DNA of 64,000 nt from Vibrio nereis NBRC 15637 (GCF_001591105.1 NZ_BCUD01000001.1:186001-250000), one strand, 5' to 3'. Positions 45,757 through 54,243 are shown, numbered from the stretch's first letter. Notes: a model not told the origin generated them from the sequence alone. A program made the numbers and translations.

Positions 45757-46779
45757 ATGAACAAGATTGAATTGAAAACGCCGTACTTGGTATTTTTGGG
45801 CGATGCAAATGATCTTCTAATGGCGAAAGTCGCGAAAGGCGTAGCACACTGGCGCCCAGAGAAATGTTTGGCGCAGTATCGATTGCCGGGCGCCAAGGCT
45901 GATCTTGGCATCGCGGAAATGTCTCCGCGAGAAGCAGCGGCATGCGGTGCTAAAACGTTTATTCTTGGTTTAGCTCCTGTGGGCGGTACTTTGCCAGAAG
46001 AGTGGGTTGATATCCTGATCGAGGCGATGGAAGCGGGAATGGACGTCGCGAGCGGACTGCACATGCACTTAAATGACGTACCAGAACTGGTTGCTGCGGC
46101 AGAGCGTACCGGGCAAAAACTACTGGACGTACGTGTGCCTCAAGGCCCAATGGTATGTGGTACCGGATTGCCTCGTAGCGGTAAGCGTCTACTCAGTGTT
46201 GGTACAGATTGTTGTGTTGGCAAAATGTTCACCACGTTGGCGATTCATCGAGAAATGGAAAAACGCGGCATTCCAGCTACCTTCCGATCGACTGGCCAAA
46301 CTGGCATTTTAATCGAAGGCAGCGGCGTGCCAGTGGACGCTGTCGTGTCTGACTTTATCTCCGGTATGGTTGAAAGCCTATCACCAGATAACGCGCCCGA
46401 TCATTGGGATATTATCGAAGGTCAAGGATCGCTGCTGCACCCTGCTTATGCTGGTGTGAGCTTGGGTCTACTGCACGGCGCTCAGGCGGATGTGATCATT
46501 GTGTGTCACGAAGCTGGTCGTACTCAGATGGATGAAATGGAAGGTTTCAGCGTACCTGATCTGCAAACCACCATCGACATTAACCTCACTATGGGCCGTG
46601 TGACGAACCCGAATATTCGCTTAGGTGGTATCGCTCTGAATACGGCGAGCATGACAGAGGAAGCGGCACTGGACGAAATCGCACGAATTGAGAAGCAGTT
46701 TGGGGTCCCTGTTGTTGATCCGGTGCGAACAGGCGTGGCGAAAATCATCGATAGTATTGAAGAGGTGTGCTATGCGTAA
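45757..46779 (+). CDS. dgcN: D-glutamate N-acetyltransferase DgcN (DUF1611)
   Basis: A DUF1611-family enzyme of 340 residues. In marine proteobacteria DgcN has been shown to acetylate D-glutamate to N-acetyl-D-glutamate, the first step of its catabolism. An N-terminal domain (about 1-140) precedes a P-loop-like motif GTDCCVGKMFTT (149-160), DIIEGQGSLLHPAYAGVSLGLLHGAQAD, and HEAGRTQMDEM. The ATG at 45757 has AAAAAGGA upstream; the frame is open eight codons further but without a signal. Its end overlaps dgcA by eight bases, so the two are translationally coupled. The importer upstream should supply the substrate. Confidence 0.85.
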   Translation: MNKIELKTPYLVFLGDANDLLMAKVAKGVAHWRPEKCLAQYRLPGAKADLGIAEMSPREAAACGAKTFILGLAPVGGTLPEEWVDILIEAMEAGMDVASGLHMHLNDVPELVAAAERTGQKLLDVRVPQGPMVCGTGLPRSGKRLLSVGTDCCVGKMFTTLAIHREMEKRGIPATFRSTGQTGILIEGSGVPVDAVVSDFISGMVESLSPDNAPDHWDIIEGQGSLLHPAYAGVSLGLLHGAQADVIIVCHEAGRTQMDEMEGFSVPDLQTTIDINLTMGRVTNPNIRLGGIALNTASMTEEAALDEIARIEKQFGVPVVDPVRTGVAKIIDSIEEVCYA

Positions 46780-47758
46780 GATGAATGTACGTGTGGAAAA
46801 ATGGCCACTGCACGAGCCGTTTATTATCTCTCGTATGGATCCCATGTTGCACGGTGAAGTTGTTGTGGTTGAAATTGAGCAAGATGGCTGTGTTGGGCGC
46901 GGAGAGTGTGAGCGCATGAACATCTTTGAGCCGGATTATCCATACGATGTGTTGGCAGATGTGCAATCCGTGATCGAAGCCGTAGAGGCGGGTATCAGCC
47001 GTGAAGAACTGCGTGAGCGATTACCGTCTGCTGCGCCGCGTAATGCCATAGATTGCGCGTTATTCGAGCTGGAAGCTAAGCTTAAGCAACAACCCGCTTG
47101 GCAAATGGCGGGATTTGCCGAGGCTCCTCAGCCAGTGACAACGGTATTTACTTTATCGCTCAATAGTGCTGAACATATGGCCAAAGCTGCTGCTGCGCAA
47201 AAGCATCGTCCGATCCTTAAGCTCAAGCTTGGACGTGAAGGAGACTTGGAGCGTGTTCGCGCGGTACGAGAAGCCGCACCAAATACGCGTTTAGTGATTG
47301 ATGCGAATACGGGGTGGAGTTTTGCTCAGCTGTGTGACTACTTACCAGAGTTGGCAAAGTTAGGCGTTGAAATGGTTGAGCAGCCATTGTCTTCTGAGGA
47401 AGAGCACTTGCTGGAAACGATTACACCAGCGTTGCCTATCACTGCTGATGAGTCCTGTATTGACCGCACCTCGCTCGAATCATTGAAAGGGCGCTACCAA
47501 GCCGTCAATATCAAGTTAGATAAAACTGGCGGTATGACAGAAGCCCTGGCATTACTTAAAGAAGCACAGGATATGGGCTTTGAAGTGATGGTTGGTTGCA
47601 TGATTGGTACGTCACTCGCGATGGCGCCTGCTTTATTGCTCGCACAGCAAGCTCGCTGGGTGGATATCGATGGACCACTACTGCTATCGGAAGATAGATC
47701 GCCATCTCTTAACTACCGAGAGAGTGTCGTGGAGCCGACGGACGGTGTATGGGGTTAG
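46772..47758 (+). CDS. dgcA: N-acetyl-D-glutamate racemase DgcA (enolase superfamily)
   Basis: A muconate-lactonising-type enolase-superfamily epimerase of 328 residues, the partner of DgcN, which converts N-acetyl-D-glutamate to the L form. The barrel residues are visible: ILKLKLG with the first acid/base lysine, metal ligands in VIDANTGW, MVEQPL and TADES, and the second lysine in AVNIKLDKTGG. Often labelled dipeptide epimerase by default. The start codon is inside the last codons of dgcN. A terminator follows, ending the operon; no deacetylase gene is present, so the arginine-pathway deacetylase may finish the route. Confidence 0.86.
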   Translation: MRKMNVRVEKWPLHEPFIISRMDPMLHGEVVVVEIEQDGCVGRGECERMNIFEPDYPYDVLADVQSVIEAVEAGISREELRERLPSAAPRNAIDCALFELEAKLKQQPAWQMAGFAEAPQPVTTVFTLSLNSAEHMAKAAAAQKHRPILKLKLGREGDLERVRAVREAAPNTRLVIDANTGWSFAQLCDYLPELAKLGVEMVEQPLSSEEEHLLETITPALPITADESCIDRTSLESLKGRYQAVNIKLDKTGGMTEALALLKEAQDMGFEVMVGCMIGTSLAMAPALLLAQQARWVDIDGPLLLSEDRSPSLNYRESVVEPTDGVWG

Positions 47759-47777
47759 CGACTGTTGAGTCAGAATG

Positions 47778-47808
47778 AAAAGCCATGGTTTGCCACCATG
47801 GCTTTTTT
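47778..47808 (+). terminator. Terminator after dgcA
   Basis: A nine-base stem AGCCATGGT with ACCATGGCT, preceded by A and followed by six T, ends the operon and faces the convergent LysR gene. Confidence 0.9.
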
Positions 47809-47822
47809 ATTATGTGTGCCTA

Positions 47823-48716
47823 CTAGGGTTTCGACTGGTGTTGTAAGTGCTCAATAAGCGTTAATATTTTTTTTGCCGTGTGTTTTCTAGAGGCATAGAA
47901 AGCGTACAGAACCAAGTCAGCGGGTTGGTACTCTAGTTGAACCACTTCAAGTGCGCCCGAATTTACTTCATCAGTGCAAGAGTCGATAGGCAGAATTGCC
48001 AAACCAAGCCCTGCGATGGCCCCTGACTTAGCAAGATAACCGCTATTGACCTTAAATGTGGATTGCACTTTTTGAGTGACAGTGTGTCCATCTGGCGTTT
48101 TAAAAATCCAAGGTGCGCCGTTCATGGCAGTTAACGTACTAATACAAGGTACGTAGCTTAAGTCGGTAAGCTTGTAGGGAGTCGAGTGATTTTGCAGAAG
48201 CTCAGGCGCAGCAAATACTGAACTCGGCCAGCGTTTAATTTCTCTGGCGATCCAACTGCTATCTGGGAGTTGTCCGCGATGGAAGCTAAGAACAACATCA
48301 AACCCATCAAGCAGATCTTCTTTGGGGCTTAAACTGGTCTCACAGCTTAGGGAAATGGATGGATGTTTCTGGCAGAACGCCACCATAGCTTGAGCAAGTG
48401 CAGGGGAATCCGGCATTAGAACCTTCAATTGCCCCATGACTTGATGAGAGTGTTGGGTCACTTCTTCCAGTGCACTGTTTAGCTTTTCTAGCAGTGGTTG
48501 TGTTGACAGGTACAGCTGCTCTCCAGCCTCTGTGGCCATTATGCGCCGCGTTGTTCTTTCAAATAGTCTTATACTCAGTCTTTCTTCCAACAAGGCTATA
48601 TGTCGACTGACATTTGAGGTCGGTAAATTCAGAAATTCTGCAGCTCTCTTAAAACTCTGGTTTTCATAAACGCAGTGAAAACTTTTAAGCCACTTTTGCT
48701 CGATCTGTTCGATCAT
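47823..48716 (-). CDS. LysR-family regulator next to the accD paralogue
   Basis: A LysR-type transcription factor of 297 residues. The helix-turn-helix is at about 17-60 (FHCVYENQSFKRAAEFLNLPTSNVSRHIALLEERLSIRLFERTTR), then a typical effector-binding domain (about 90-290). It belongs to the CrgA/AaeR-like half of the family by its N-terminus. It is divergent from the isolated accD paralogue across 154 AT-rich bases containing an 11-base-spaced dyad, so that gene is the likely target. The inducer is unknown. The rest of the neighbourhood gives no other candidate target. Confidence 0.85.
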   Translation of the reverse strand: MIEQIEQKWLKSFHCVYENQSFKRAAEFLNLPTSNVSRHIALLEERLSIRLFERTTRRIMATEAGEQLYLSTQPLLEKLNSALEEVTQHSHQVMGQLKVLMPDSPALAQAMVAFCQKHPSISLSCETSLSPKEDLLDGFDVVLSFHRGQLPDSSWIAREIKRWPSSVFAAPELLQNHSTPYKLTDLSYVPCISTLTAMNGAPWIFKTPDGHTVTQKVQSTFKVNSGYLAKSGAIAGLGLAILPIDSCTDEVNSGALEVVQLEYQPADLVLYAFYASRKHTAKKILTLIEHLQHQSKP

Positions 48717-48751
48717 ATTGTCCCAATATGTTGGATTATAAAGCCCATTTT

Positions 48752-48774
48752 CAACACTTTATTATTAGGTGTTG
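48752..48774. promoter_or_regulatory. CAACAC-N11-GTGTTG dyad between LysR gene and accD paralogue
   Basis: Six-base arms at 48752-48757 and 48769-48774 are separated by exactly 11 bases, the spacing typical of LysR-type recognition sites. It lies 36 bases from the LysR start codon and about 97 from the accD-like start. Confidence 0.6.
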
Positions 48775-48870
48775 CTTTATACAATGTTGTTTTTATTAAT
48801 TTTGAAATTAGTTGATTATCCCATTAATTGACAAGTGGGAGTGGCTAATAACTACATTAAAAGGCTTCCG

Positions 48871-49752
48871 ATGAGTTGGTTAGAAAAGCTGTTAGAGAAA
48901 AAGAACATAATAGGGGTTAGCAAATCTTCTATCCCTGAAGGTGTCTGGAGTAAATGCCCGGCATGCGAGCAAGTTTTATATAGCAGAGTTGTGGAAGAGA
49001 ATTTAAATGTATGTCCTAAGTGTGATCACCATATGGCGATGGCCGCGAGGCGCAGATTAACCGCGTTTTTAGACCAAGAGAGTGGTGTTGAGCTGGCCAG
49101 TGAATCGGAACCGAAAGATATTTTGACCTTCAGAGACTTAAAGCGTTACAAGGATCGTTTGGTTACGGCACAGAAAGACACGAACGAAAAAGACGCGTTG
49201 ATCGTCATGAAAGGTGAGTTAGGCGGCATCCCTGTTGTGGCTTGTGCGTTTGAATTTGGTTTTATGGCTGGGTCAATGGGCTCGGTGGTTGGCGCTCGAT
49301 TTGTTCAAGCAGTTGAGGCAGCAATAGAGTCAAACTGTGGTTTAGTGTGTTTTACTGCAAGTGGTGGCGCCCGCATGCAGGAGTCGTTAATGTCACTGAT
49401 GCAAATGTCTAAAACCAGCGCGGCGTTAAATCGTTTATCGGATCTGGGTTTGCCTTATATCTCGGTGTTTACTAATCCAACATTGGGTGGGGTGTCGGCT
49501 AGTTTGGGCATGCTGGGGGACATCAATATTGGTGAGCCCAATGCCATTATTGGCTTTGCGGGGCGGCGAGTTATAGAGCAAACAGTCCGCGAAAATTTAC
49601 CTGAAGGCTTTCAACGCAGTGAGTTCCTTTTGGAGCATGGGGCGCTAGATATGATTGTTGATAGGCGAGAGATACGCAGTCGTATAGCAAGTCTAATCGG
49701 TAAATTAACCAATACGGTGCCATGTGATCTTCGCTGTATTTCGTTGGGATAG
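48871..49752 (+). CDS. Isolated AccD paralogue (acetyl-CoA carboxyltransferase beta subunit), with Leu at the andrimid-resistance position
   Basis: A 293-residue homologue of the carboxyltransferase beta subunit of acetyl-CoA carboxylase, which with AccA transfers carboxyl from biotin to acetyl-CoA. The zinc ribbon is intact (Cys29, Cys32, Cys48, Cys51), as are SGGARMQES (about 164-172) and GGVSAS (206-211). It lacks the C-terminal tail of E. coli AccD (304). Leu205 in TNPTLGGV corresponds to E. coli Met203; AdmT, the resistant subunit of andrimid producers, has Leu there. The start at 48871 has AAAAGG upstream and gives [10 protein letters not shown]. It lies outside the usual truA/folC context, with divergences from typical vibrio AccD throughout. 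A divergent LysR gene sits beside it. Probably a second, resistant subunit. Confidence 0.85.
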   Translation: MSWLEKLLEKKNIIGVSKSSIPEGVWSKCPACEQVLYSRVVEENLNVCPKCDHHMAMAARRRLTAFLDQESGVELASESEPKDILTFRDLKRYKDRLVTAQKDTNEKDALIVMKGELGGIPVVACAFEFGFMAGSMGSVVGARFVQAVEAAIESNCGLVCFTASGGARMQESLMSLMQMSKTSAALNRLSDLGLPYISVFTNPTLGGVSASLGMLGDINIGEPNAIIGFAGRRVIEQTVRENLPEGFQRSEFLLEHGALDMIVDRREIRSRIASLIGKLTNTVPCDLRCISLG

Positions 49753-49851
49753 CTTGAGCGAATCAGGAAATTTGCACTGATTGGCCTTTATTCAGGTGTT
49801 CCTTGTACTACTCTATAACGCAACAAATTGCCAAGGGGCTTAAGAGAGAGC

Positions 49852-50268
49852 ATGAGAGCGTTATTATTATTGGTAGCGGTTTGTTTACAAGGATGCGCAG
49901 GGTTTGGTATTTTTGCCACGCAAACCGCCAAAGATACCGAGCACCCAATCGGTCAGTCCAAGTCCGCAGTATTGGAAAAAGGTCACCAGTATTGGGGAGA
50001 CAATGGGTACGAAAAGATTCCTCCAACTTTTGAAACAATAAAAGGCCTAGAAACCGTAAAGTACACTCGGCCGAAAGAGTGGTGTGGTGCATTAGTCGTC
50101 GTTGTTCCGCTTATGCTGCCAGTTTGTACGGAAGAAGATGTTTACTACTTTAAAGACGAAAAGTTAGTCAGTCACACCCAGCAAAGAGTGACCTTCAATG
50201 GTGTTCTTTGTAGCATTTTCCCTGCGTGTTCAGGAGGAAGTGACTGTACGCTTTGCATTGTCGAATAA
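49852..50268 (+). CDS. Small lipoprotein of unknown function
   Basis: A 138-residue predicted lipoprotein. The signal sequence MRALLLLVAVCLQGC ends in a lipobox with Cys15 as the acylated residue; the following Ala-Gly suggest outer-membrane sorting. The body has VKYTRPKEWCGALVVVVPLMLPVCTEEDVYYFKDEKLVSH and a cysteine-rich end (CSIFPACSGGSDCTLC), so several disulfides are possible. AGAGAGAG precedes the ATG at 49852; the frame is open further upstream but would lack the lipobox position. It lies 99 bases after the accD paralogue, which may or may not share its transcript. Family not recognised. Confidence 0.72.
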   Translation: MRALLLLVAVCLQGCAGFGIFATQTAKDTEHPIGQSKSAVLEKGHQYWGDNGYEKIPPTFETIKGLETVKYTRPKEWCGALVVVVPLMLPVCTEEDVYYFKDEKLVSHTQQRVTFNGVLCSIFPACSGGSDCTLCIVE

Positions 50269-50586
50269 ATGGGAAACACAACCCATTAGGACTGTTTACA
50301 TTTGGTTTTCTCTTGGTGTTTAAATGCCAATCAGCCTTGAGCCTATATCTCTAATTCGTCACAAATTATCTTTATCCTCACCATTATAATATTTTTCTTT
50401 CTAAAGCCTTTAAGCTCATCGATTATCACGATGGGCTTGGAGTGCTATTAGCAATGATCGACTTCTAGGCACTGAGCTAATCGATTTGACGTAAGCCACT
50501 GATAAATTAAGCTAATAGAAACGTATGCATAAAGAGGATGATATAAAGCAAATTCGCTTTATGCGTAGAAAGGTATAAGGCCGCGT
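50269..50586 (+). promoter_or_regulatory. zntB upstream region with competing hairpins
   Basis: 318 bases without a supported gene. Just after the lipoprotein gene AATGGG (50268-50273) can pair with CCCATT (50282-50287), a weak terminator. Near the zntB start, the segment GCTTTATGC (50556-50564) can pair either with GCATAAAG (50527-50534) or with ATAAAGC (50543-50549), giving two exclusive structures ahead of the ribosome site TAAGG. The remainder is AT-rich and shows nothing further. Confidence 0.45.
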
Positions 50587-51522
50587 ATGAAAGAGTTTTT
50601 GATTACAAGTTGGTTGTTCAAAGAGGGGCAAGCTGAAAGCCATGATCCAAGTACGGATTCTATTGAGCCTTCGGTATGGTATCACTGCCAACGTGATGCT
50701 GAGGGTTTGAAAGAGTGGTTGGCTGGGAATCGCGTATCGAATGCTGTGATTGATTCGCTACTTGCGGATGATACACGCCCTCGATTTGAGCAGTACTCAG
50801 AAGATTGCTTTTTGATCATTCTTAGAGGGATTAACTTCAACCAAGGAGCAGAGCCTGATGATATGCTCAGCCTAAGGATTCTTTGGTACAAAGGGGCAAT
50901 AATTTCAACAAGAAAGGTCCCATCACGAGCTGTTACGTCTCTTATTTCTCAACTAGAGGCTGGCCAAGGGCCACAAACGCTTCAAGAACTTTTGCTCGGG
51001 ATGATTAACCGAATCAATGGCAATATTTCAGATTTTCTCGTGCCTGTTGAAGAGGTGCTTGATGAGTTGAGTTTGGATTCTGAGATAGAACTTAAAAGCT
51101 TAAACTCAGTGCACACGCGTCTATTAAGGCTACGACGTTATCTGAAACCTCAAAAATATGTGTTGCAAGATTTGCTTGAAAGTCACCCTAGTTGTTTGTC
51201 TAAACAGCAAAATGACTTAAAAAACTGCTTAGATATGTTGATGAGAATCAACGAGTCGGTAGAGTTCTATATAGAGCAGATAGCGGTCTACCTTATGAAC
51301 CTCAATCAGCAACAAGCAGAAAAGATGAATAGAAATACCTATCTCTTTTCGGTGATTGCTGGCGTTTTCTTACCCGCTGGTTTTTTTACGGGTTTATTGG
51401 GGGTCAATATTGCTGGTATGCCAGGCACCGACAACCCCATTGCATTCACGTTGTTTTGTGTTGCACTGGCGGCCATTGTCGCTGTGGAAATAGTGGTACT
51501 TAAGAAGTTGAGATTTATCTAG
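50587..51522 (+). CDS. zntB: ZntB-type CorA-family zinc transporter
   Basis: A CorA-superfamily metal channel of 311 residues, closest to ZntB, which imports zinc in a proton-coupled way in E. coli. A large cytosolic domain (1 to about 245) ends in the long stalk helix (INESVEFYIEQIAVYLMNLNQQQAEKMNRNTYLFSVIAGVFLPAGFFTGLLG), then two membrane spans joined by GVNIAGMPGTDNP. The loop motif is GVN (272-274) instead of the GMN of CorA magnesium channels, as usual in ZntB. Substrate assignment is by similarity. No zinc-responsive operator was recognised. The next gene, a DUF2391 membrane protein, starts 72 bases later and may be cotranscribed. Confidence 0.85.
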   Translation: MKEFLITSWLFKEGQAESHDPSTDSIEPSVWYHCQRDAEGLKEWLAGNRVSNAVIDSLLADDTRPRFEQYSEDCFLIILRGINFNQGAEPDDMLSLRILWYKGAIISTRKVPSRAVTSLISQLEAGQGPQTLQELLLGMINRINGNISDFLVPVEEVLDELSLDSEIELKSLNSVHTRLLRLRRYLKPQKYVLQDLLESHPSCLSKQQNDLKNCLDMLMRINESVEFYIEQIAVYLMNLNQQQAEKMNRNTYLFSVIAGVFLPAGFFTGLLGVNIAGMPGTDNPIAFTLFCVALAAIVAVEIVVLKKLRFI

Positions 51523-51594
51523 CGTAATATGCTACTAAGGTAGGCAAAATTGGCTTCTTAGATTTATAGCAAAAAGACAATATTAGGTGCAATC

Positions 51595-51990
51595 ATGAAG
51601 TTAAGTTTTAATATAGAAGATGCCAGCCAAATATTTGTGGGAGCCTTCGCGCTGGCCGTGCCTATCTCTTTTTCAGAAGAAGCATGGAAACTGGGTGAAA
51701 CGCTACCTAGTCAAAATTTAGCTTTGCTGTTTACGCTATCAATGATCTTTTTGGGGTTGTACACGTATGAGAGCGTATTCCAAAAGAACATTCGCTCTCG
51801 TCATTTTGTGTTCATATTCAGAATTGCTGTTGCCTATCTTATGACAGCGCTGGTGGTGTCGTTAGTCTTATTTTGCCTTGATAAGCTGCCCGTGTTGTCT
51901 GAGCCTTTAGTTGCGTTTAAACGTGTTGTGGTGATATCGATGCCGGCCTCGATGGGGGCTATCGTTGTCGACAGTTTTGACAAAGAATGA
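51595..51990 (+). CDS. DUF2391 family integral membrane protein
   Basis: A 131-residue membrane protein with four probable spans, resembling the DUF2391/TIGR02587 family of putative integral membrane proteins. Characteristic parts are the start FNIEDASQIFVGAFALAVPISFSEEAWKLGE, with acidic residues inside the first hydrophobic stretch, and the end VVVISMPASMGAIVVDSFDKE. The function is unknown. It lies after zntB in the same direction without a clear terminator between them, so a shared transcript is possible. Ribosome site TTAGGTG precedes the ATG by about eight bases. Confidence 0.7.
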   Translation: MKLSFNIEDASQIFVGAFALAVPISFSEEAWKLGETLPSQNLALLFTLSMIFLGLYTYESVFQKNIRSRHFVFIFRIAVAYLMTALVVSLVLFCLDKLPVLSEPLVAFKRVVVISMPASMGAIVVDSFDKE

Positions 51991-52566
51991 TGGGCCGTTA
52001 AGTTGAAGTGACTCGCAATTTTTTCATTTGTGAGGGATGGGCCGAAAAAGCCAAAAAACCTACATTCTTAGGGGTTAAATTAGGTTCAAAATGTAACATT
52101 CATCTCAAATTTCGTTCGAATTTAGTGATATGAACTCGTGGTGATAATGCTCACAGTTTGTGAGGTCTAATCAGATCGATGTGGCTAAATGTTAGCTTGT
52201 TTACATATTTAATGTTAATTTTTTTGCACAATATCTAGATCTAGCATAAGATGCTAAATTGTCGTGTCTTTATAGATTAAGTGGCATTTCGCACTGCTTG
52301 GCTGTAGGTTATTATTCAATCATTCTGATTAAATATAGGCTAAGTAGTATTATCCCCTAAAATATTGACCTAATCGGGGAATTATACGATTTTTCACTAC
52401 ATTTTTATGGCAAATTACTTTGATGATTGGTAATATGTGCCGCAATCTTTGTATGTCTTTAGATTTTTTTGCTGACTTATTGCTCTAAAAATATCTAAAT
52501 TACTGGCCGTTCTAGTGGGCGTACAAAGAAGTCATGGATGCAAATGAAAAACTTGGAGTTTTACGC
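51991..52566 (+). promoter_or_regulatory. Long AT-rich region upstream of oppA
   Basis: 576 bases without a supported gene. A perfect dyad CTCACA-GTT-TGTGAG is at 52150-52164, and TCCCC (52353-52357) can pair with GGGGA (52376-52380). Runs of T and A are frequent, as in Lrp- or H-NS-influenced regulatory DNA. In enterobacteria opp is controlled by Lrp and by small RNAs, so a long leader is plausible. No promoter could be fixed with confidence. Confidence 0.45.
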
Positions 52567-54243
52567 ATGTACAAGAACAAAATCACACGCGCTCTTTTTG
52601 TAGGCGCGGGCCTTTCTCTTGCTCTAACTGGTTGTGGTGACAAACCAGAAGAAAAACAAGCGACTCAACCAGCACCTGCCCCTGAAGCTAAATCTGAATC
52701 CCAATCTCAAGAGCCAACCCTTGCAGAAGTTCAAGAACTGGTTCGTGGTAACGGTACAGAAGTAGCAACTATCGACCCGCACAAATCTCAGGGCGTGCCA
52801 GAATCACACGTAATTCGCGATCTTCTTGAAGGTCTAGTGAACCAAGACGAAAACGGCAAAACAATTCCAGGTGTTGCTGAATCTTGGGAAACGACAGACA
52901 ACAAAACATTTACTTTCCACCTACGCAAAGATGCTAAGTGGTCAAACGGCGATCCTGTAACTGCTGGCGACTTCGTTTACAGCTTCCAGCGCGCTGTGGA
53001 TCCTGCAACTGCTTCTCCATACGCTTGGTACATGGAATACACCAAGATGAAGAATGCAAAAGGCATCGTTGCTGGCGAAAAAGACAAGAGCGAGCTAGGT
53101 GTTAAAGCAGTTGACGATCATACTCTAGTTGTTGAGCTTGACGCTGCGGTACCTTATTTCGTGATGATGATGGGCCACACAACGGTTAAGCCAGTACACC
53201 AAGCGACTGTTGAGAAGTTCGGTGATCAGTGGACTAAGCCAGAAAACTTCGTTGGTAACGGTGCTTACGTTGTTGATCAATGGGTTGTAAACGAGCGTTT
53301 GACTCTTAAACGTAACGAGCAATACTGGGACAACGAAAATACAACGCTAAACAAGGTGACTTTCCTACCTATTGAAAACCAGGTAGCAGAGATGAACCGT
53401 TTCCTAGCGGGTGAGATCGACTTCACTAACGAACTGCCAATAGAACACTTCAAGCGTCTTAAGAAAGAGCATCCAGAATCTGTTTCTGTAACAGGTAGCT
53501 TGTGTACTTACTACTACTCGTTTAATACGAAGAAGAAGCCATTTGATGATGTGCGTGTTCGTAAAGCAATCTCTTACGCGATTGATCGTAATATCGTAAC
53601 AGATGCGATCTTAGCGCAAGGCCAAAAACCTGCTTACTTCCTAACGCCTGAAATCACAGCAGATTTCAACCCAGAGATGCCTGCTTATGGTCAAATGACG
53701 CAGGAAGAGCGTAACAAAGAAGCGGCTAGACTACTGGCTGAAGCGGGTTACGGCAAAGATAATCCACTTAAATTTAACCTTCTTTACAACACTTCTGAAA
53801 ACCACAAGAAGATTGCTGTAGCATTAGGTTCAATGTGGAAGAAAACTCTAGGTCTAGACGTAACGCTAGAAAACCAAGAATGGAAGACTTACCTGTCGTC
53901 TAAAGACGCGGGTGATTTCGAAGTAGCGCGCGCAGGTTGGTGTGGTGACTACAACGAAGCATCTGCTTTCCTATCTCTAATGAAGAGTAACAACACGACT
54001 GGTGGTATTCACTACGGCAGCAAAGCTTACGATGAAATCATCGATAAAGCGCTTAACTCAACGTCTGAAGAAGAGCGTGCAGCGCTTTACGCAGAAGCTG
54101 AGAAGCTGCTAGCGAAAGACATGCCAATCGCGCCTATCTACCAGTACGTGATATCACGTCTACTGTCTCCGAAAGTTGGTGGTTTCCCACACAACAACGC
54201 GGAAGAGAAAATCTACTCGAAAGATCTCTACATCAACGAGTAA
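52567..54243 (+). CDS. oppA: Oligopeptide-binding protein OppA (lipoprotein form)
   Basis: Substrate-binding protein of the oligopeptide ABC importer, 558 residues, family 5. The signal peptide ends in LALTGC, with Cys23 as lipid anchor, and is followed by a Pro/Glu/Gln-rich linker (about 25-52); E. coli OppA is instead a soluble periplasmic protein. The body matches OppA: VRGNGTEVATIDPHKSQGVPESHVIRDLLEGLV, NGDPVTAGDFVYSFQRAVDP, and WCGDYNEASAFLSLMKSNNTTGG. The ATG at 52567, with GGAG upstream, is chosen over an in-frame ATG at 52534. Codon use is strongly biased toward highly expressed genes. First gene of oppABCDF. Confidence 0.96.
   Translation: MYKNKITRALFVGAGLSLALTGCGDKPEEKQATQPAPAPEAKSESQSQEPTLAEVQELVRGNGTEVATIDPHKSQGVPESHVIRDLLEGLVNQDENGKTIPGVAESWETTDNKTFTFHLRKDAKWSNGDPVTAGDFVYSFQRAVDPATASPYAWYMEYTKMKNAKGIVAGEKDKSELGVKAVDDHTLVVELDAAVPYFVMMMGHTTVKPVHQATVEKFGDQWTKPENFVGNGAYVVDQWVVNERLTLKRNEQYWDNENTTLNKVTFLPIENQVAEMNRFLAGEIDFTNELPIEHFKRLKKEHPESVSVTGSLCTYYYSFNTKKKPFDDVRVRKAISYAIDRNIVTDAILAQGQKPAYFLTPEITADFNPEMPAYGQMTQEERNKEAARLLAEAGYGKDNPLKFNLLYNTSENHKKIAVALGSMWKKTLGLDVTLENQEWKTYLSSKDAGDFEVARAGWCGDYNEASAFLSLMKSNNTTGGIHYGSKAYDEIIDKALNSTSEEERAALYAEAEKLLAKDMPIAPIYQYVISRLLSPKVGGFPHNNAEEKIYSKDLYINE

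Noticed and set aside
48871..49752. Calling the accD homologue the housekeeping gene
   Set aside because: It lacks the truA/dedA/folC neighbours, has a shortened C-terminus, Leu at the Met203 position and its own LysR gene. The possibility is kept as the main refutation test.
52150..52164. CTCACA-GTT-TGTGAG as a CRP site
   Set aside because: CRP sites read TGTGA-N6-TCACA; here the half-sites are in the opposite order with a three-base spacer.
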